A stretch of 64,000 nt of DNA from Atrichornis clamosus (lineage: Eukaryota > Chordata > Aves > Passeriformes > Menuridae). The stretch covers positions 62,001 through 126,000 of the forward strand of contig WBMZ01003310.1 of the NCBI GenBank assembly GCA_013400975.1, written 5' to 3'. How positions within the stretch are numbered: position 1 is the first letter of the stretch; each line of letters opens with the position of its first letter. The notes under the pieces were generated by a model. That model was given only the letters and a program-made list of their open reading frames with translations. It searched no databases and had not been told where the DNA came from. The translations under genes and the position numbers were made by a program. Below, piece by piece: positions 1 to 14,300 of this stretch.

Positions 1-1152
1 GAAACTGGTATTATTAGGTGACAGCAGGCAAAAAAATGAGAAGATATGGTACCACAGTCTTAATAAAGCTGGTGTAAAATGAGTTATACCAATGCAGTAC
101 AAACATCGTTCTGCTTTCTCTATTTGATGGCACCATTAAGAATCACGGTAAGATTCATCATATGACCAAACTTGCAAAAATTCAGTTTCATGGTTAGAGC
201 ATGCTGCAGGTGTCTTTCTCCAGAAGCCCTACCTGTGTGTGAATATTACCTTGTCACTCAGGGTAATATGACATAGTCATAATACAATATATGTATTGTA
301 TCAGATCCCTCATGCTAGTGCTGGTTTCAGGCATCAAAGGAATAATTATTTGGTCCTGCCTCTTGGGCCCCAGGAAGGCAATCCTGTGCCTCTAATCCTT
401 TGAGCCGCTGTTGGAACTAAAGGAGGGATACTACCTGGATTGTAGGCTTGCATTTGTAGACCTGTTCTGATGGCAGCTAGGCCAGCTGTACCACATGACT
501 CAGAGGACAAATGATGCATGTGTGTGTAAAGTGGATTTACTACAGCATGAATACAGACTATAAATGACTTTGTACCCAGACGAAGAGGGATGCTGCCTGG
601 CACCGGCCCATTTTAAGGCTGGAGGTGTTCTTAGAAGAACTGTTGAGGGTGGTCTAGGGAGGTATCCATGACACCAAAATAAGTATTGCTCTGATATCTC
701 GGTCTCTTGTAACACTGTTATTTGTACCTTGCAGCTCACTTTGTAATAAGTCACTCTGATGGGTGTTTATTACAACTGTGTCCTGTACGTCAAACAATCC
801 CTCAGTCTCCCTGCTTTTCAGGACATCTGTTGAAACTTAAACTCCTCATTCCCAAATGCTAATGGATATGGCTGCCAAAATAAACACAGAGTCCCTTTAA
901 ATTAATTATTGGTTTGGGATTTACATAATGCTGGTTCTTTGTGTGTGTTTTTTAATCATCATTATTTATTCGTTAAGTTCTTCCTCATGCTTTGTTGGTG
1001 CTAGTCCTGTAGATTATACCAAAGATAGAAAATCCCGAGATTTCAAACAGGAACAGGGATGGGGCTGGATTCAGAGCCACAACTGTGTGTAATTCTTGAG
1101 AATGATTCTGTGAAAGAACATCAGCCTCGCACTGTAAAGCACAGGAAGTATT

Positions 1153-1182
1153 TGTGTGTGTGTGTGTGTCCGAGTGTGTCTG
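1153..1182. repeat. GT microsatellite
   Basis: About 8.5 TG units run from 1153 to 1169. They are followed by a decayed GT-rich tail to about 1182. Likely length-polymorphic. Confidence 0.8.
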
Positions 1183-3557
1183 TCAGCTGATATACACTAG
1201 TGAAGCCAATGATGTTAAAGTGCAGAAATAAGGGCCAGAGACTTAAGTGGTTTAGATTAATCCCCATAACTTCCGGGAACCCACAGCAGTTTGCCTTTGC
1301 TGAGGATTTGACTCAGTATAAGTCCAAATAGCTGTAAAAATAAAACCTGTAGAAACAGTAAAAAATTAAGACCTGTATTACATAATTAATTGTAACTCTT
1401 AATTCGTCAATGAAATAAGATAATTTGACATGAAAATGCAACTTTAATGCTATAGATGAAAAGGATGGGTATTAAAATTATTATTAATATGACCAGACAG
1501 TAAGAACTATTCAGTGAAACATGAGCTGAAGGACTTGGGGATCTTAAAGAAGTTAGTTCAATTCCAAAATTACATCTTGTAAGAATTCAGGTGGAAGAAT
1601 CAGATTTGAAGTGTTAAATCTGAACCAAACAAGAATTTATTTCTACTATCTAGTGACTTCTAACTTGATCTGCTCAAGCAGATAAGTAATTACCATATCT
1701 GAAAAAAAAACCCCTAAGCTACTTTATTTATTTAGAATGCTTTAGGGCTGTCATCTACCTTAGATAAAATTAGAGAAAGTAGAGCGAGGAGGTCCCTGGC
1801 TAAAATTGAGTATATTTGCCTTTACAAGATAAGGATCTAATCAAATGCTTTACTAGCAGCTTCATAAATACAACTTCATAAATCAATAATAAATTCATTT
1901 AATAATGGCTGCAGCTATCCTTCATTCATCCTAGATGTCCTACCTACAGGGAGTTCTGTAGCTGCCTGTTTGGTGTTCCCTGGATGGTTGCAGATGGTCC
2001 TTTTCCCATCTGTTAGCTCCTTTGGTCATGTACTTTAGTTTCCATCGAGTGTTTTTTTTTAATGGAGATTCTATTATGTCCTTTAACTTTCCCCCTCTGT
2101 TCTCTCTTGGCACTACTTATCTTCATCACACATCTCTTTCAATCTGTCCCAAAATTCACTCTTGCTTTTTGCTGTATATCTCCTCATGGTAATGCTTCAT
2201 TCTTCCAATCATGTGTTACTCACTCAGTCACTTTTAATGCATGGGAATAAAAAAGGCTTTTCACGGTGCCTGCTGTCAAGTGCATTTAAGGGACTGTATT
2301 CATGGCAGAGAGTAAAAACTATGTCTGGGGGCAATTAAATGCACTAGTGAAGCAGAGGAGTTTCCTGACTGCAGGGTCCACATGAGCATAATCCATCTGA
2401 GAGCTGAGAAATTCTTATCCTTCGCCGAGGCCATGGGGAGCTGAAAGTCTCTGAGCGCTTTACAGGAGCAAGTAATGAAATTTATGGAGAAGCCAGAGAA
2501 TATCTCATAAGGATGACTTTATGAAACGTTACTCTTTCCTTGTAGGGGCCCACAGGTTTTATGATGCTGCCTTGTTCAAGGCAACACCATTGTCAACATA
2601 GTAAGAGCCTTGGCAACACATCAGTAAAGAGATAAAAATGGAAAATGCTCTAGTGAGACCTAGATTTTGCTGGTTTTTCTGATGCCGTGCTACAGCAATG
2701 GCACTGCTCTGCTCTTCAGTCATGAATAAAAGCAAATACCACATAACCATGGCAGTAGGAGTGTTATAAATGTACACAGATGTGACAGTAATCCTGCCCC
2801 TATTTTTTGGTACATGGGTTGAGATGATTAGTTGTTATGCAAATAAATAGCTGGAATGGCTACCTCAAAGTGGGATTCTGTGGTCTGAATTTGTTAATAA
2901 GCTAATTGCTGTGCATATTAAAAAGGATTCTTAAGGTATTTACACACGTACAATAAAAGATTTTTAATCTTTCATCTACTTGGCTGCAATAAAGAAAATC
3001 AATTAAATGAAATAAAATGCCATCTACTAAGGATTAGTCCTTGCAGAGATTTCATTGCAGTAAAGATTTTCCAAGAAGAAAAGCTTAAACTGATAGACTT
3101 GGGGGATTTTTTTTTTTTTTGTCTTAACTTGCTTACATATTTTTGGATGTGTTTCAGTTAATTTAAGTGTTCCACTTGTGTATTCCTCTCCCTGCTACTT
3201 GTGTGTTCACCAAACAAAAAATTCATGTGCTAATCCAGAAGAAAATTGTAATCCTTTAAATTACATTGAAATCTTGAAAATTTAGACAAATGTGCAGGTG
3301 CAGGTCCATGCTGGAGCAGCCTACTAATTTTCCTCATGATAAATGTGCCTCAACAGTTTCAAACTGCTCTATTGACTTGTCATGCAAAATCTTGTCAGTG
3401 TTACAATCTTCAACCAAGGTAGGCTAAGAGAAATATTCAGCTCTCAAAAGAGTCAGCATCCTTTCATTCTTGTAAAATTTCTTGGGGATATAAGAGCCAA
3501 TAGCCACTGAAGGCAATAGGAGTTTTACTACTGATTTCTCTGGATTTGTGATTAAAA

Positions 3558-3637
3558 TGCATATATATATATGTTATTATATTATATTAAGTTATATTAA
3601 AACACACACACACATATGTATATATATGCACACACAT
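3558..3637. repeat. Compound AT/AC microsatellite
   Basis: The segment is built of (AT)n at 3561-3572, an AT-rich TTATATTA stretch, (AC)n at about 3602-3614, (TA)n to about 3628 and (CA)n to about 3636. Alternating purine-pyrimidine tracts of this kind mutate quickly in length. Confidence 0.85.
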
Positions 3638-4385
3638 TCAGTATCTTCAAAATGAGGCTGGATTGACCATCCCAGTTAACCAAAGAGTTCCATTTCTAAG
3701 ACATGATTCCATGCCTGATGGATTCCTATTCAGTGCTTTTTATTTATCTAATATTCAGATTAGAATTATACTAGGAGAAAGAATAGTGAAACATCATGAT
3801 TGTATTGAGGTTGAACAAGTATAATACAACTAATTACACTGATTAAATATTAATTTTTATGAAAGACATTCATTATCCTCTTCATCTGGTAAGTTACTCT
3901 ACTTAAGACCCATTCCAGTGTTCAATCTCTGATAGAACATTGGAAAAAAATCATAAAATATTTAAATGCTCTCATTATGTTTTGGGCAGCTTGTATTGAC
4001 AGTGAATCCCACACTTCATTTACAACCAAGCTTACAATTTTTGTCACTTAGAGATAGCTGCAGCTCCTCTGAGTCTTTGCTACTAAGAGTTAAAAGGACA
4101 ATTGCTATGAGAGAAGTGAAAACTAAAAGGCCCCTGACTAGCCTACCATTTTGGAGACCAGCACTGAACCATTATTTTAATGTATAGGACAGATGACAAC
4201 AGCTAGACACATTGCATGGCATCCAGCATAACACATACCACCACCCAGCATAGTAAGTAACACCAGATAAAAATGGCATGAAATGGGATCCTTGTATATT
4301 ATGGAGGTTTCATCTCTTGGCTTGTGCTTTGTTCTATCTTGTTCATTGCAACTTCTGCCAATTCGTAGCAAAAAACCTAACAGGT

Positions 4386-5364
4386 TGTTGTGGTTTGAGC
4401 CTGGCTGGAGGCCAGGCACCCATGGAAGCTACCCTGGCTCACTTCCCCGCTGCAGTTGGACAGAGGAGAGAAAAAAAAATTCAAAGCATTCATGAGGTTT
4501 GAGGTAAGGATTCTAGAGCGGCTTCAAGTTAAGAGATACGTAAGTAAATTTATTACACTACACTAACAGAAACAGAACAGGATAATGAAAAGTAAAATGA
4601 GCTTTTCCCCCCCCACTCCCTCCTCCCAACTCTACCTCCTACCCAAACAGCACAGGGAGACAGAGAATGGGGGTTTTTTTGGTCAGTTCATCATCTGTGG
4701 CTTCTTCCTGCTGCAGAGTTGGAGTCATCTTTCCCCACCGCTGCTTCCGTGGGGTCCCCTCTGGAAGACAGTTCTTCAGGAACTTCTTTTAGAAAAGTCC
4801 ATCTCACAAGCAACTGTCTTCTGCAAATTGTTGCAACGCAAGTCCATCCCACGGGCAACAGTGGCCTTCAAACTGCTGTGGTGTGGGTCACTCCTCCACA
4901 GGCTGCAGTTCTTTTGAAGCATCCACCTGCTGGAGGGCCCCTCCATGGGCTGCAGGTGGGTCTCTGCACTCCTGTAGGCTGCCATGGGCTGCAGCGGGGA
5001 CAGCTGCTTCACCATGGTCTCACCACCAGCTGCAGAGGAATCTCAGCTCCGGCTCCTGCACCTCCTCCCACTCCTTCCAAACTGACCTTGGTGCCTCCGT
5101 GTTGTTTTTATGCTCACATCTCACTCACTCCCCTCTTTCCTGGCTGGAATTAAAACTGTGCCACCAGGATTGCTCTGAATTCCTTCTTAAATCTGTTATC
5201 ACAGAGGCGTTGCCACTTTTAATTGGCCAGCAGCATGTCCATCTTTGCAGCCAGCCAGACATTGGCCCTGCAGGTCATGATGGTGGGGCTTCTAGCAGCT
5301 TCTCACAGAAGCCACCCCTGTATGCCCCCCACTACCAAAAACCAGGTCTTGCAAAACTACAACA
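4386..5364 (-). mobile_element. Solo LTR, avian ERVL-like family, 979 bp, complete with 5-bp TSD
   Basis: The element starts TGTTGTGGTTTG and ends ACAACA on the plus strand, so it has TG...CA termini. It is flanked by a perfect 5-bp target duplication CAGGT at 4381-4385 and 5365-5369, the usual size for ERVL/class III elements. From my knowledge of avian LTRs the transcriptional direction is minus. In that sense a TATA-like site lies near 5187-5192, followed by arrays of imperfect units of the form CCATGG..GGAGCAG and an AATAAA polyadenylation signal (TTTATT on plus, 4549-4554). No internal retroviral region is attached, so this is a solo LTR left by LTR-LTR recombination. The long open frames across it (for example 4585-4917 and 4883-5428) have no coding meaning. 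Exact subfamily not determined. Confidence 0.9.
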
Positions 5365-5369
5365 CAGGT

Positions 5370-8300
5370 ACATCTGTAATTTCATGCATTTATTAAACCA
5401 CCTATTGCAGAATGTGTGCCTGTCTTAAGGCTGAACTGCTTGCTAGCAGTGTTTTTGCTATGTACTTGTCTTAGACATCCACCTTCCTAGCTAAAAAAGC
5501 TTTCATTAGTAAGGGATAGTCTCAGTGATACCTTGATCACCTTTGTCTTTGTGCTGAAATCCTCCCTGTAAGAACACCACATTCTTTGAAGACAAACTGA
5601 AAAAATTACATGTGTATTATTGGTTAGAGTCTGGCCACAGGAATTCTGAGGCTTGTTTTCAGATAACCTTTTCAAAACTGAATTCCTTTCTAATTATTTT
5701 GAGGAAGGCTGAATTTTTCCAGGCTTCCTCTGCCTCTGCATTCTCTGTAAAGTGTTCCAGGAATATTCTGAATGCAGAGGACAACCACAATCACCAGCCA
5801 CCTTAGAGATGCATCCTAGGGCCTTGTCTAATAGCTTAAGGCACAAATGGTGAGTTTCAACACTTTTTCTGTGACTTTATAATGAGAAGAAAAATTTTAA
5901 ATGAGTATAGTATGTATAACGACTTTGACTTCAGCCTTCTCGGTCCTCCTTCTGCATGTCACACATCCTGGGATAGAGGTTTTTCAGGATGGGGTATTGT
6001 ATTTATACAAGTGTTTGCCTAATGCTTTGGCCAATAGTGTCTTATTTGCCTGAAGGTCCAGGTATGGCTGTAATGTAAGTAAGTACAAATAATAATTTAA
6101 GCCTCTGAGAAGGGTAAGAAGTTGTTTTCCCCTTCCTAAGGTAATGAGAGCATGGTCACAATGGTAATGAAGGAATGGTCACAGCTGCTTTAGCTGCATG
6201 AACTAGTTATGCACACTGTCAGATAAACAGAGATGAAGGAGCCACTCAGTTTTTAGTGGCCATGGGGAATTTATTGATAGAAAAACTTCATTGTCTGAAG
6301 CTTTCTATTCAGAATTTCTCAGTGATGCTTTAGGACCCATCTTAACATATGTGAACTTAAAATCCTCTCTGTCATGAACCAAATGACAAGCAGGGAAAGA
6401 GTACTTATTCTGTAATGATGGAAATGCTCAAGGGTTGTTTGTGGAGCACCAAATACAACATGGCATCAGACCCTTCCTGCGGCTCGAAAGAACAGCAATG
6501 CAAATAACAGGAATACTCTGCTGTGAACTGCACTGTGAGGTGATACTGACAGAGCATTTCCCAGAGAAAGCTGTTGCAGATACCCTTGCATCATGGAAGA
6601 TAAGCAAAGTAAGATATGATGGGACCCTACTACCTGAAATACCTCTAGCAGGATGAATGAACAGAGGAGGACCAGGTGTTGGAGGGATGCCTTGGTTTTG
6701 GAATCCTACTGTCCACTGAAACTGAAACATGGCAGGATTCTCTAGCAGCAAGGAACGATCAGAAGAGTGGTGATGGAACATCTGGTTATTGGTTATTGCA
6801 AATGCACTGGAGTGTGATGAACAAACATAACTCATTAGTTTGTCTGGAAACAGAGGCTTGCTTTTTAGCTTTCACAGATGTATTATCAAGTGTTTTTACA
6901 AGCTGAACTTGTGAATTTTTTGCCCCTCCATTAATGATTTTTTTCTTTCCTTATCACTAATAAACAGGAGTGCATTGCTTATTAAGAGTACCTTAAATGC
7001 TAACTAGTTAACCCCCAAATTCTATATAAATGCACATGACATCATTTTAACAGGGAGTCTGAGTTGTTTCTACCCAGCCTTTGTGGCAACAACTGCATCT
7101 GACAAAATGGTTATAATAACAAAGCACTCCCTGCTTGAAGCTTTTGCAACATTGACTTATTCCGTAGCAATCATGAAGGATTATTCAAAGCACAGACCAG
7201 TGGGCAGCATCAAGAACAATGCCTTCACAAATGCAGGGTAATCAATGATGTCTATTTTCTGAACAAGAATACTTCCAATTGTACTTCAGACAGAATTCCC
7301 CCTGGTTGAATAAGCTGCTGAAGTGGAAAATTTTATTTAACAGCATTTGGTAAGAGTCTTGCAAGTCTCCAGTGAGTCATTAGGAGTGCTACAAAGAGTC
7401 CGCTTTAGCTGCGGGTTGATTTTTGAGTCCTTCCTGGGTGAATATTGTGAGAGGTTGCAGTAACCCTGCTGTGTTCTCTAATGCCCTTCCTCCCCATCCA
7501 CACAGAGCAGCAATGTGAGTCTTGGGCAAGGACTCCTGGGCAAAATTGCCCAGCTTTCTAAAGTTCACCAGCTGTATCTGCAAACTAAAATACCAGGGTA
7601 TTTAAATACAACAGAATTTGCATTTATGCTGTTAAATCAGTGTTTGCCAGATTTCCCCCGACTTCACTGATTAACAGCAAGATCAAATGTATGCCTTAAA
7701 CATTGTTAGATAAGGGCCAGGTTGAACCAGTGATCCAGAAAGCTACGGGGGCTAACGTCAATTTTACCTGTGATTCTTCATTTGTTTCTCCAGTACCTTG
7801 AGCATTCCACACGTATATCAAGAGCAAAAGGTTGCTGGATGGTGTCTTGTCATGCTTCCTATAGCTTCACTGAGGTATGTCCAAACATGTCAGGTATTGT
7901 CAGAAAATGCCAACTGATCAAATTTGACCTCACCCAGCCCAAACACCTGTACAGAGTGAGCATTTCCTCAGGAAATAGAAAACAAATTTTCAAGTTCTCC
8001 TACTACTTGATTGAGCCTAAGTTTTCAAGGCCAGACTTCTGTCAATGGCTGTGAATGAATCAGTTCTCTCCTTTTGGGGGTCTCCAGCCCTGTATAAAGT
8101 AGCTGTTAGTTACCTGCCTTGGTGCAAACTTGTGCTGATCCGAACCAGTGGCTGAACTTACTGAAGTTCTAGGCAGTCAGTTCTTCTCTCTGATTCTTCT
8201 GTCACTCATTTTTGAGGGGAGGAAGGAGGAAAAGAAGGTATTACTGTGAAATATGTTGATAGTATCTTGACATTTGAAGTGAGAAAATATATATAAAAAA

Positions 8301-11300
8301 GGACTGGTGGGAAGGGAAAACAATTTCTGAGAAACTGCATTTCCAGTATAAATTTCACTTGGTTGTCTGGGTGAATTAATATATACACTTTCGGGTCAAA
8401 TTAGAAATCTATGGCTAACCTGTTGCTAACATTTTTATAACATTTGTGGAGATGCAACATCAATGAAAAGATGAGTAAAGGCATCCTACAGCTTTTACAT
8501 CAACTCAACTTGATGGCCCCTCTCTGGGTCCAGCTGTAGCCTGGCACAGAAAGAGAGAGCAGCAAGACAACTCTGTCCTTTCCTTTCTTCCCTCAATGTC
8601 ATGCTCTGCATTAGCTGACACAGGCCAGGTCCAAGCCCCCAGCTGGGGCTCCCCTGAGACACCACTGCACTCACACCAGCCTCCAGGGCCCGAAGACAAA
8701 TGAGAGCACCTCAGGAGGAACCTGTCTGAGTAATAGCAGAGCCAGCTGGAAAGGTTAAAGGCCACCCCCCATTTGTACTGCAGTAGGTTAGCATCACTGG
8801 TCTCCCTTAGAGCACAGCCACCAAAAAAAAAGCAAAACTTGCACCTTTTAGCCTATTACTTTGAGTTGCCAGAATGCTTTAACTGAAGCAGAGCAGGCAA
8901 AGTCAATTCAAAATGTTATAAACTGTTTGTCTGCATGGGAGACATCCGGACATCATGCCCTCCTCTCCTGAAGGGATATCCGAGCTAGCTCTCGGAGCTA
9001 GTTCAACTACTGCGAGTAATAGAACCAGACTAGCGTGGCACTCTGCCCAGACTAATTTATCTGTCTTTGCAAAGGCAGGAAGTCTGACAGGTCTGCTTTA
9101 TTCAGTGCCTCAGTTGTCACTAATGAGCGCTGTGTAACCAGAGCCTCTGAACAGCACAACAATCAATTTAAAACAGCTCTCACAAGAACTCCTTGAAGTT
9201 GAGTTCTCAGCCCTGTTAATGATGCAAGATGAGAGTCCGTCTATGTGGACTCTCTGTCCAGAGTCAGCTTGCCCGAAAACTACAGAAGCACAACACGAGG
9301 TAGAAGCCAGGTCTCTGTGGCTGGAAGCATTACATGCCAGCTTCAGGTTCTGAAATACCAGGGTTGGCCTACCTGTGCACCTACTACGAACCAAAGCTAA
9401 AACATCAAGGACTGGAGAGCGTGCTCAACTTGTGCTTGAAAAATCCCACCCGCTCTCTGTAATGACCCTGTTTCAGCTATTACTGCATTTTAAATTCTTC
9501 AGTGTGCTGTTAAGTCAGACCATCAGTGAGAGGGCAGCAGAGGTGTTAAGCCTCACGGTCTGGCCCTAGCTCTTTGCTTTGACATTTTTATCAGTTTTGC
9601 ACTTCTTTTTTCTGTTTAATCTATTTCATTTTCCAAAGCCATCATCTGTCTACCAAACTTATTTTCTTCCCCGACGTTATTACTATTTTTTATTTTAAGA
9701 TATTATTGACAGGTATGATGCAGGCAAACTGATATTTAATGCAATAATAAATCAGATACAGCTGAATCCCTCTTTCCCTATTTAATCATATTGGAAGAAA
9801 GTATTGTGTTATACACATGAGACCCTAATGAAGTCAGCACAGCTCCTCATGTGTAAAACCAGTAGAATTTGATCCACTGAGTTCAGCTGGATCTGGCAGC
9901 TCTCCAGATATTCTGAGCTGAACTATTCTAGTTTCAGACATCACAGTTGCCAGTAGGAGCCAGTAACATTCAACATCAGAGCAGAACCTCCCAGAACAGT
10001 CCTCTCTAGAGCCGACTAAAATAACATAACCTCCAGACATATAATATCAACAACTGTATTTACATTCATTGCTTCAGGGGATATTAGTTTACTGTGCATT
10101 ATATTGTAACATTCAAAATAATATTTATCATAGCCTGAACCAATTCTTTGCTCAGAGCCATTTGTAAAAGTCAATGAAAGCATGAATTAATCTCCTAACT
10201 CTATTCCAATGGTTCAGAAACCTCTATCTCCTTTCTTGAGCTTTCCTCTAAACTGCAATTTTAGTTTGTGCCGCTGACCCCACTTTTTTTTCTAGTTTTC
10301 ATATAAAACTCAGAAAGGACGACTTGGATTATCTAATCTTTTCAAACTCTGCTATGCCCTTTCCAGAAGATGGTGACTCATACCTCCCTCCTTCCTTTCA
10401 TGATCTCTTCCACTCTGGCGTCTTCATGCGTGGCATCTAGGCCATGTCTGCTTCAGAAGAGGGTTTAGGATTGTTTTGTCTCTAAACTACAATAGCAACT
10501 CCAAGATAAGATGTTTTTTGCTTCTCTAAATGCCTAATGGGCTCATCTGCTCTGATCACATCTGAAGTGCCACAACATGCTTTTCATTGGTTTTGATAAA
10601 GGATATCTTAAATAAGCAGATTCTTCCTGAAAATAACATTACCTAAGGCTCCTTCATTAATTTCTTTCACATCTATTATCAAATGTAAAAATATACACTT
10701 AATTTTCCATGATGCCATAAAATTGTTTAGTCTGTTAAAGTGATATGATTCTTGTCATAGTTTTGGTCATGCATTCTTTGCTGGTTCCTACCTGTTCATA
10801 TTATTTGTACATTGTAGCTTGAAATTTATTTTGACTTAATTCAATAGGATAGAGCGACAGACCCATACAGTCCCTAGCCTGAAGGCTTTCTAATAGCAAG
10901 GATTTACAAGCACTGCACAAGTATAAATTACGATGTCAACAGTATCTTTAATTTATATAGGAGTAGCAGTTACCATTACAGTGGTTTTTTTACTGCGTAC
11001 ATATTCTCATGCTTGCCCCTGCTAAAATAGGTATCAAGAATGGGGAGCTTCTAAATACCATGAGATACTGGAAATGCAGGAAATTATTTTAAAACAAACA
11101 AAGAAAACCAAAGCAAATAATAATCAATGTACTAAGACATAAGCAAAAGCAATGAGAAACAAACTGCTATCGATGTTAGATGCTTCCACTATTTTCTTCC
11201 ACATTTTCATACTACTTGAATGGATGAAACCAAAAAATTCCACTAAAGTTAGATACTTTGTCCTGTGACATACCAGGGAATGTGGGAAAGCAGTTTTGTC

Positions 11301-14300
11301 CAAGGTACATATTGAGTCTTAATTATACAGCAAATACAGCACTAGTATAAGGCAGAGAAGTGTATCACCACTACTCCTACTTGCTGAAGCACAAGTGGGC
11401 TCAGTACTCCAAAACGTGTAACCCTCTAGCTCTGAAGGACATGCCACCAGAAAGCTGCTTTTGGAACCAATACAGTGGTCTTAGAGAAGACCATATTAAC
11501 ACATTTTGTAGGTCTTTGTAGGTCTAACACTATTTTGTAGGTCTTTCTCAGAATCCTCTTCCTGCCAATATGCAAATAAGATGCTAATCAAGAGGTGTGC
11601 AGGGAAAACATATCCTGACATGTCGGTGCACAGCATTTTCAAGCAATACACAGCACATTTATCATTATGTTAATGTGAGTTCCCAAAGGCAGCATTGCCT
11701 TTAAGGCATACTTGAGCATGCCAAGATTTTCCCTTTCGTAGGAGGCAAAATAGAAGATAGATTTTTCATTCAGGTGAATGCAAAGATTCCCTGAGTTATG
11801 CACAGCAGTCAGAAACTGAAAAATAAAATAATATTTTGCATTTGTGCAGAGATTTTTTTTTCATTTTCAAAACATGAGCAGTTTACTATCCACGTTATTT
11901 TCCCCCTTTTAGAGATGGCATAACTGGGGCACAGAGTTTAATGCACCGGTTTTTTCAGTAATGCTGGTTGGAGTCCCACACATTTTGCCTGCTAAGGCTG
12001 CACCAAGGATTCCCTTGTCCTTTCCTTTTGTAACGTATACCTGAAAAGAAGATTGTCTAGATAAAGCAAACAAACAATCCAAGAACACATAATCTGAGAG
12101 AACTCATAAAGTGTTTGCCCAAGCTACTTGCTCAAGGTCACACAGCAAGTCAGAGCAAGGGCTGGGAAAAGATTCATGACTTATTTCTCAGCTCATTTCA
12201 ACCCTCATGTCAGATAATACTCCAAAAGCTTAAAAGATGTTCCAAATGTCATATGAATTTTCTTTGAGAAGAGATGCAAATCTGAAGGATATGGCTTATG
12301 GTAAGTTTCTGAGAATAGCTTTTTCCTGTGAGCTTTAGGTGGTGAGATTTAGCTATATTCCTGTATCAGTAAATGTCCTCAAACTTTCAGGTATCCTGAC
12401 TTTAATTTGCAAATATAATTGATAATGACTTAGCCTGTATCTCCTTATGCTTCTCCTCCTACTTCTTAACAAAAAGGCACAGAAATAACAATGAAAATAT
12501 ACAAAATTTATGGCAAAAGAAACCATTTCAGTACAGAAACTCAGTGATTTGGTGGTTGAATCCAGGTCCCTCCTACCGCAATTAAATATACATAACATGC
12601 ATAAATACACCAAGAATCATGTTAACACCAGCTAGATATCTTAGCTTTCTTCTCTCTTTATTAGAAGGCTGCTCCAGAAAGTTAGTTGTCACTCATAAAA
12701 CCTAGACCCCACGTATCTGCAAATTATTAGCTATCCTCAAACCATTCAGCAAAAGGCAAACAAATCCCCCCCAACAAAGAACTAGCACTTCGTTCCTTCA
12801 CCTCCAGCCAGAAATTGCACATGACAGGCTCAGAGGACATCCTGGACAAAAGTATGTGTTCTGTTTCTAACCAAAGCACCCTGAACCGCTTAAGTATCAA
12901 GATGCAATTTGCTACTGATACGACTCAGTGCTCTGCCTTCTATCGTTGTTTAGCGATCGTGGGCTCAGGTATCAGAAATATGTTCTGAATTGTCATGGAT
13001 GATCACTTACCCATCTGGACCTTCTTAGACATTTACATCATTTTGCTGAGAATATAAATAGTAGCAAAGACAGGTCCATTAGCAGGTTCAGATGCCCTAA
13101 AAGACAATCAAATTCAAAGTCAGTAAAAACATAAAAAGTGTAAGACAAGCCACATCTTTGTGGCTGTTCATTCTTTTAATACATGAACCTCCTTGTGAAT
13201 GTTTAAGGTAGGCTTAATCATGGGTTATATGCACAGGTTCAAGTAGGCAACTTGCCCCACGGTACAGCAAAACTGCACAAAACCAAAATGCTTCTGGGCA
13301 GCAGTGCTAAAATTTGTAATTGTTGCTAGTTTTTGTATGGTCATGAAAACTTCTTTGCTTCATCTTACATTACTTTGTTTTAATCTTACCTGTGTGCATT
13401 AAGGTAGACAGCAGCAGGTTAGAATTGCAAAGTTGTCACAGTTAACCATGCAAGCAAAATCTGCATCAGAAGAATGCAGCATTCACCAATGGCTTTGGAG
13501 TGGCTTTCTCTTTGTTGCCAGGGACTTTCAATAAAATGGAACGTATTTATGAAAATGAGGAAAAAGTGAATTGACATTCAACTGTGCTAAAATCAAACAG
13601 AAAAAGGCACTCTGTTTTAAGAGCTTTATGAGGAATAAATGTAAGCATTTGAGAAGTGGGAGACCTTAAAACAGTACAAATACAGGAGTATCTATTTAAA
13701 AAAAAAGTACAAGTTAACAAGGTAATTGAATGCAGAAAATAAATGAAGACTTGTTAGTTGGATAGAAAGCTCACTAACAAAACACACTAACTGTGAATCA
13801 GTCATTAGTTGTGCTCTCTACTAAAAGGAGGTAATTTGTATCAGCACTGCTGCCCCAGAGCAAGTTTTGAGCCTTCACTTGCTCTTGGCATTAATGGGCA
13901 CAAGCTGAAAAATCTGAGTCTGTATTCCACGTGCATTCAGTTTATTTACCTTCATGGCAATCAGGTGAAACAAGCAATTATTTTCCCATTATCCAAATCC
14001 TCTTATTTGCCCGTCTTTAAGCCAGTGAATTTTTATAAAATTAATTTTAAAAATAATATAAAATCTAACTATCATTTAATAAACCAAAGTATGGTTCTTG
14101 GGAAGGTAATACACTTCCTAGACAGTACTTTCTTCGGAAGCCCTGCACCAGGCATTTTACAGGACTGAATGAGGCTCTGCCCTGCACATCAGTAAACAGG
14201 CAAGGCTGAACATCTGCTGCTGGCCCTGACAGTGCTCAGGTTACTGTTGCAACAACAGAAAAACCTTGCCTTATTGCCTCTAGACCTTGCCACAACACTC

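Larger units (their letters stand above)
1..4380. other. AT-rich single-copy non-coding DNA
   Basis: I see no gene here. Open frames on both strands are under about 90 codons, lack recognisable domains and are not framed by good splice sites. The stretch holds a GT microsatellite near 1153, a run of 14 T at 3107-3120 and a compound AT/AC microsatellite near 3558. I found no CR1 or LTR sequence. It reads as ordinary avian intergenic or intronic DNA. Confidence 0.6.

Noticed and set aside
4585..5428. Open frames of 110-181 codons on the plus strand
   Set aside because: They lie inside or run out of the solo LTR at 4386-5364. Their Ser/Pro/Cys-rich products come from the GC-rich LTR unit array.
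6428..6906. Overlapping open frames on both strands up to 135 codons
   Set aside because: Mutually overlapping, unrecognised, and without splice sites or conserved motifs.
8978..9003. Palindrome-rich GAGCTAGCTCTCGGAGCTAG
   Set aside because: Stems are only 5-10 bp and the site stands alone. No reason to call a functional element.
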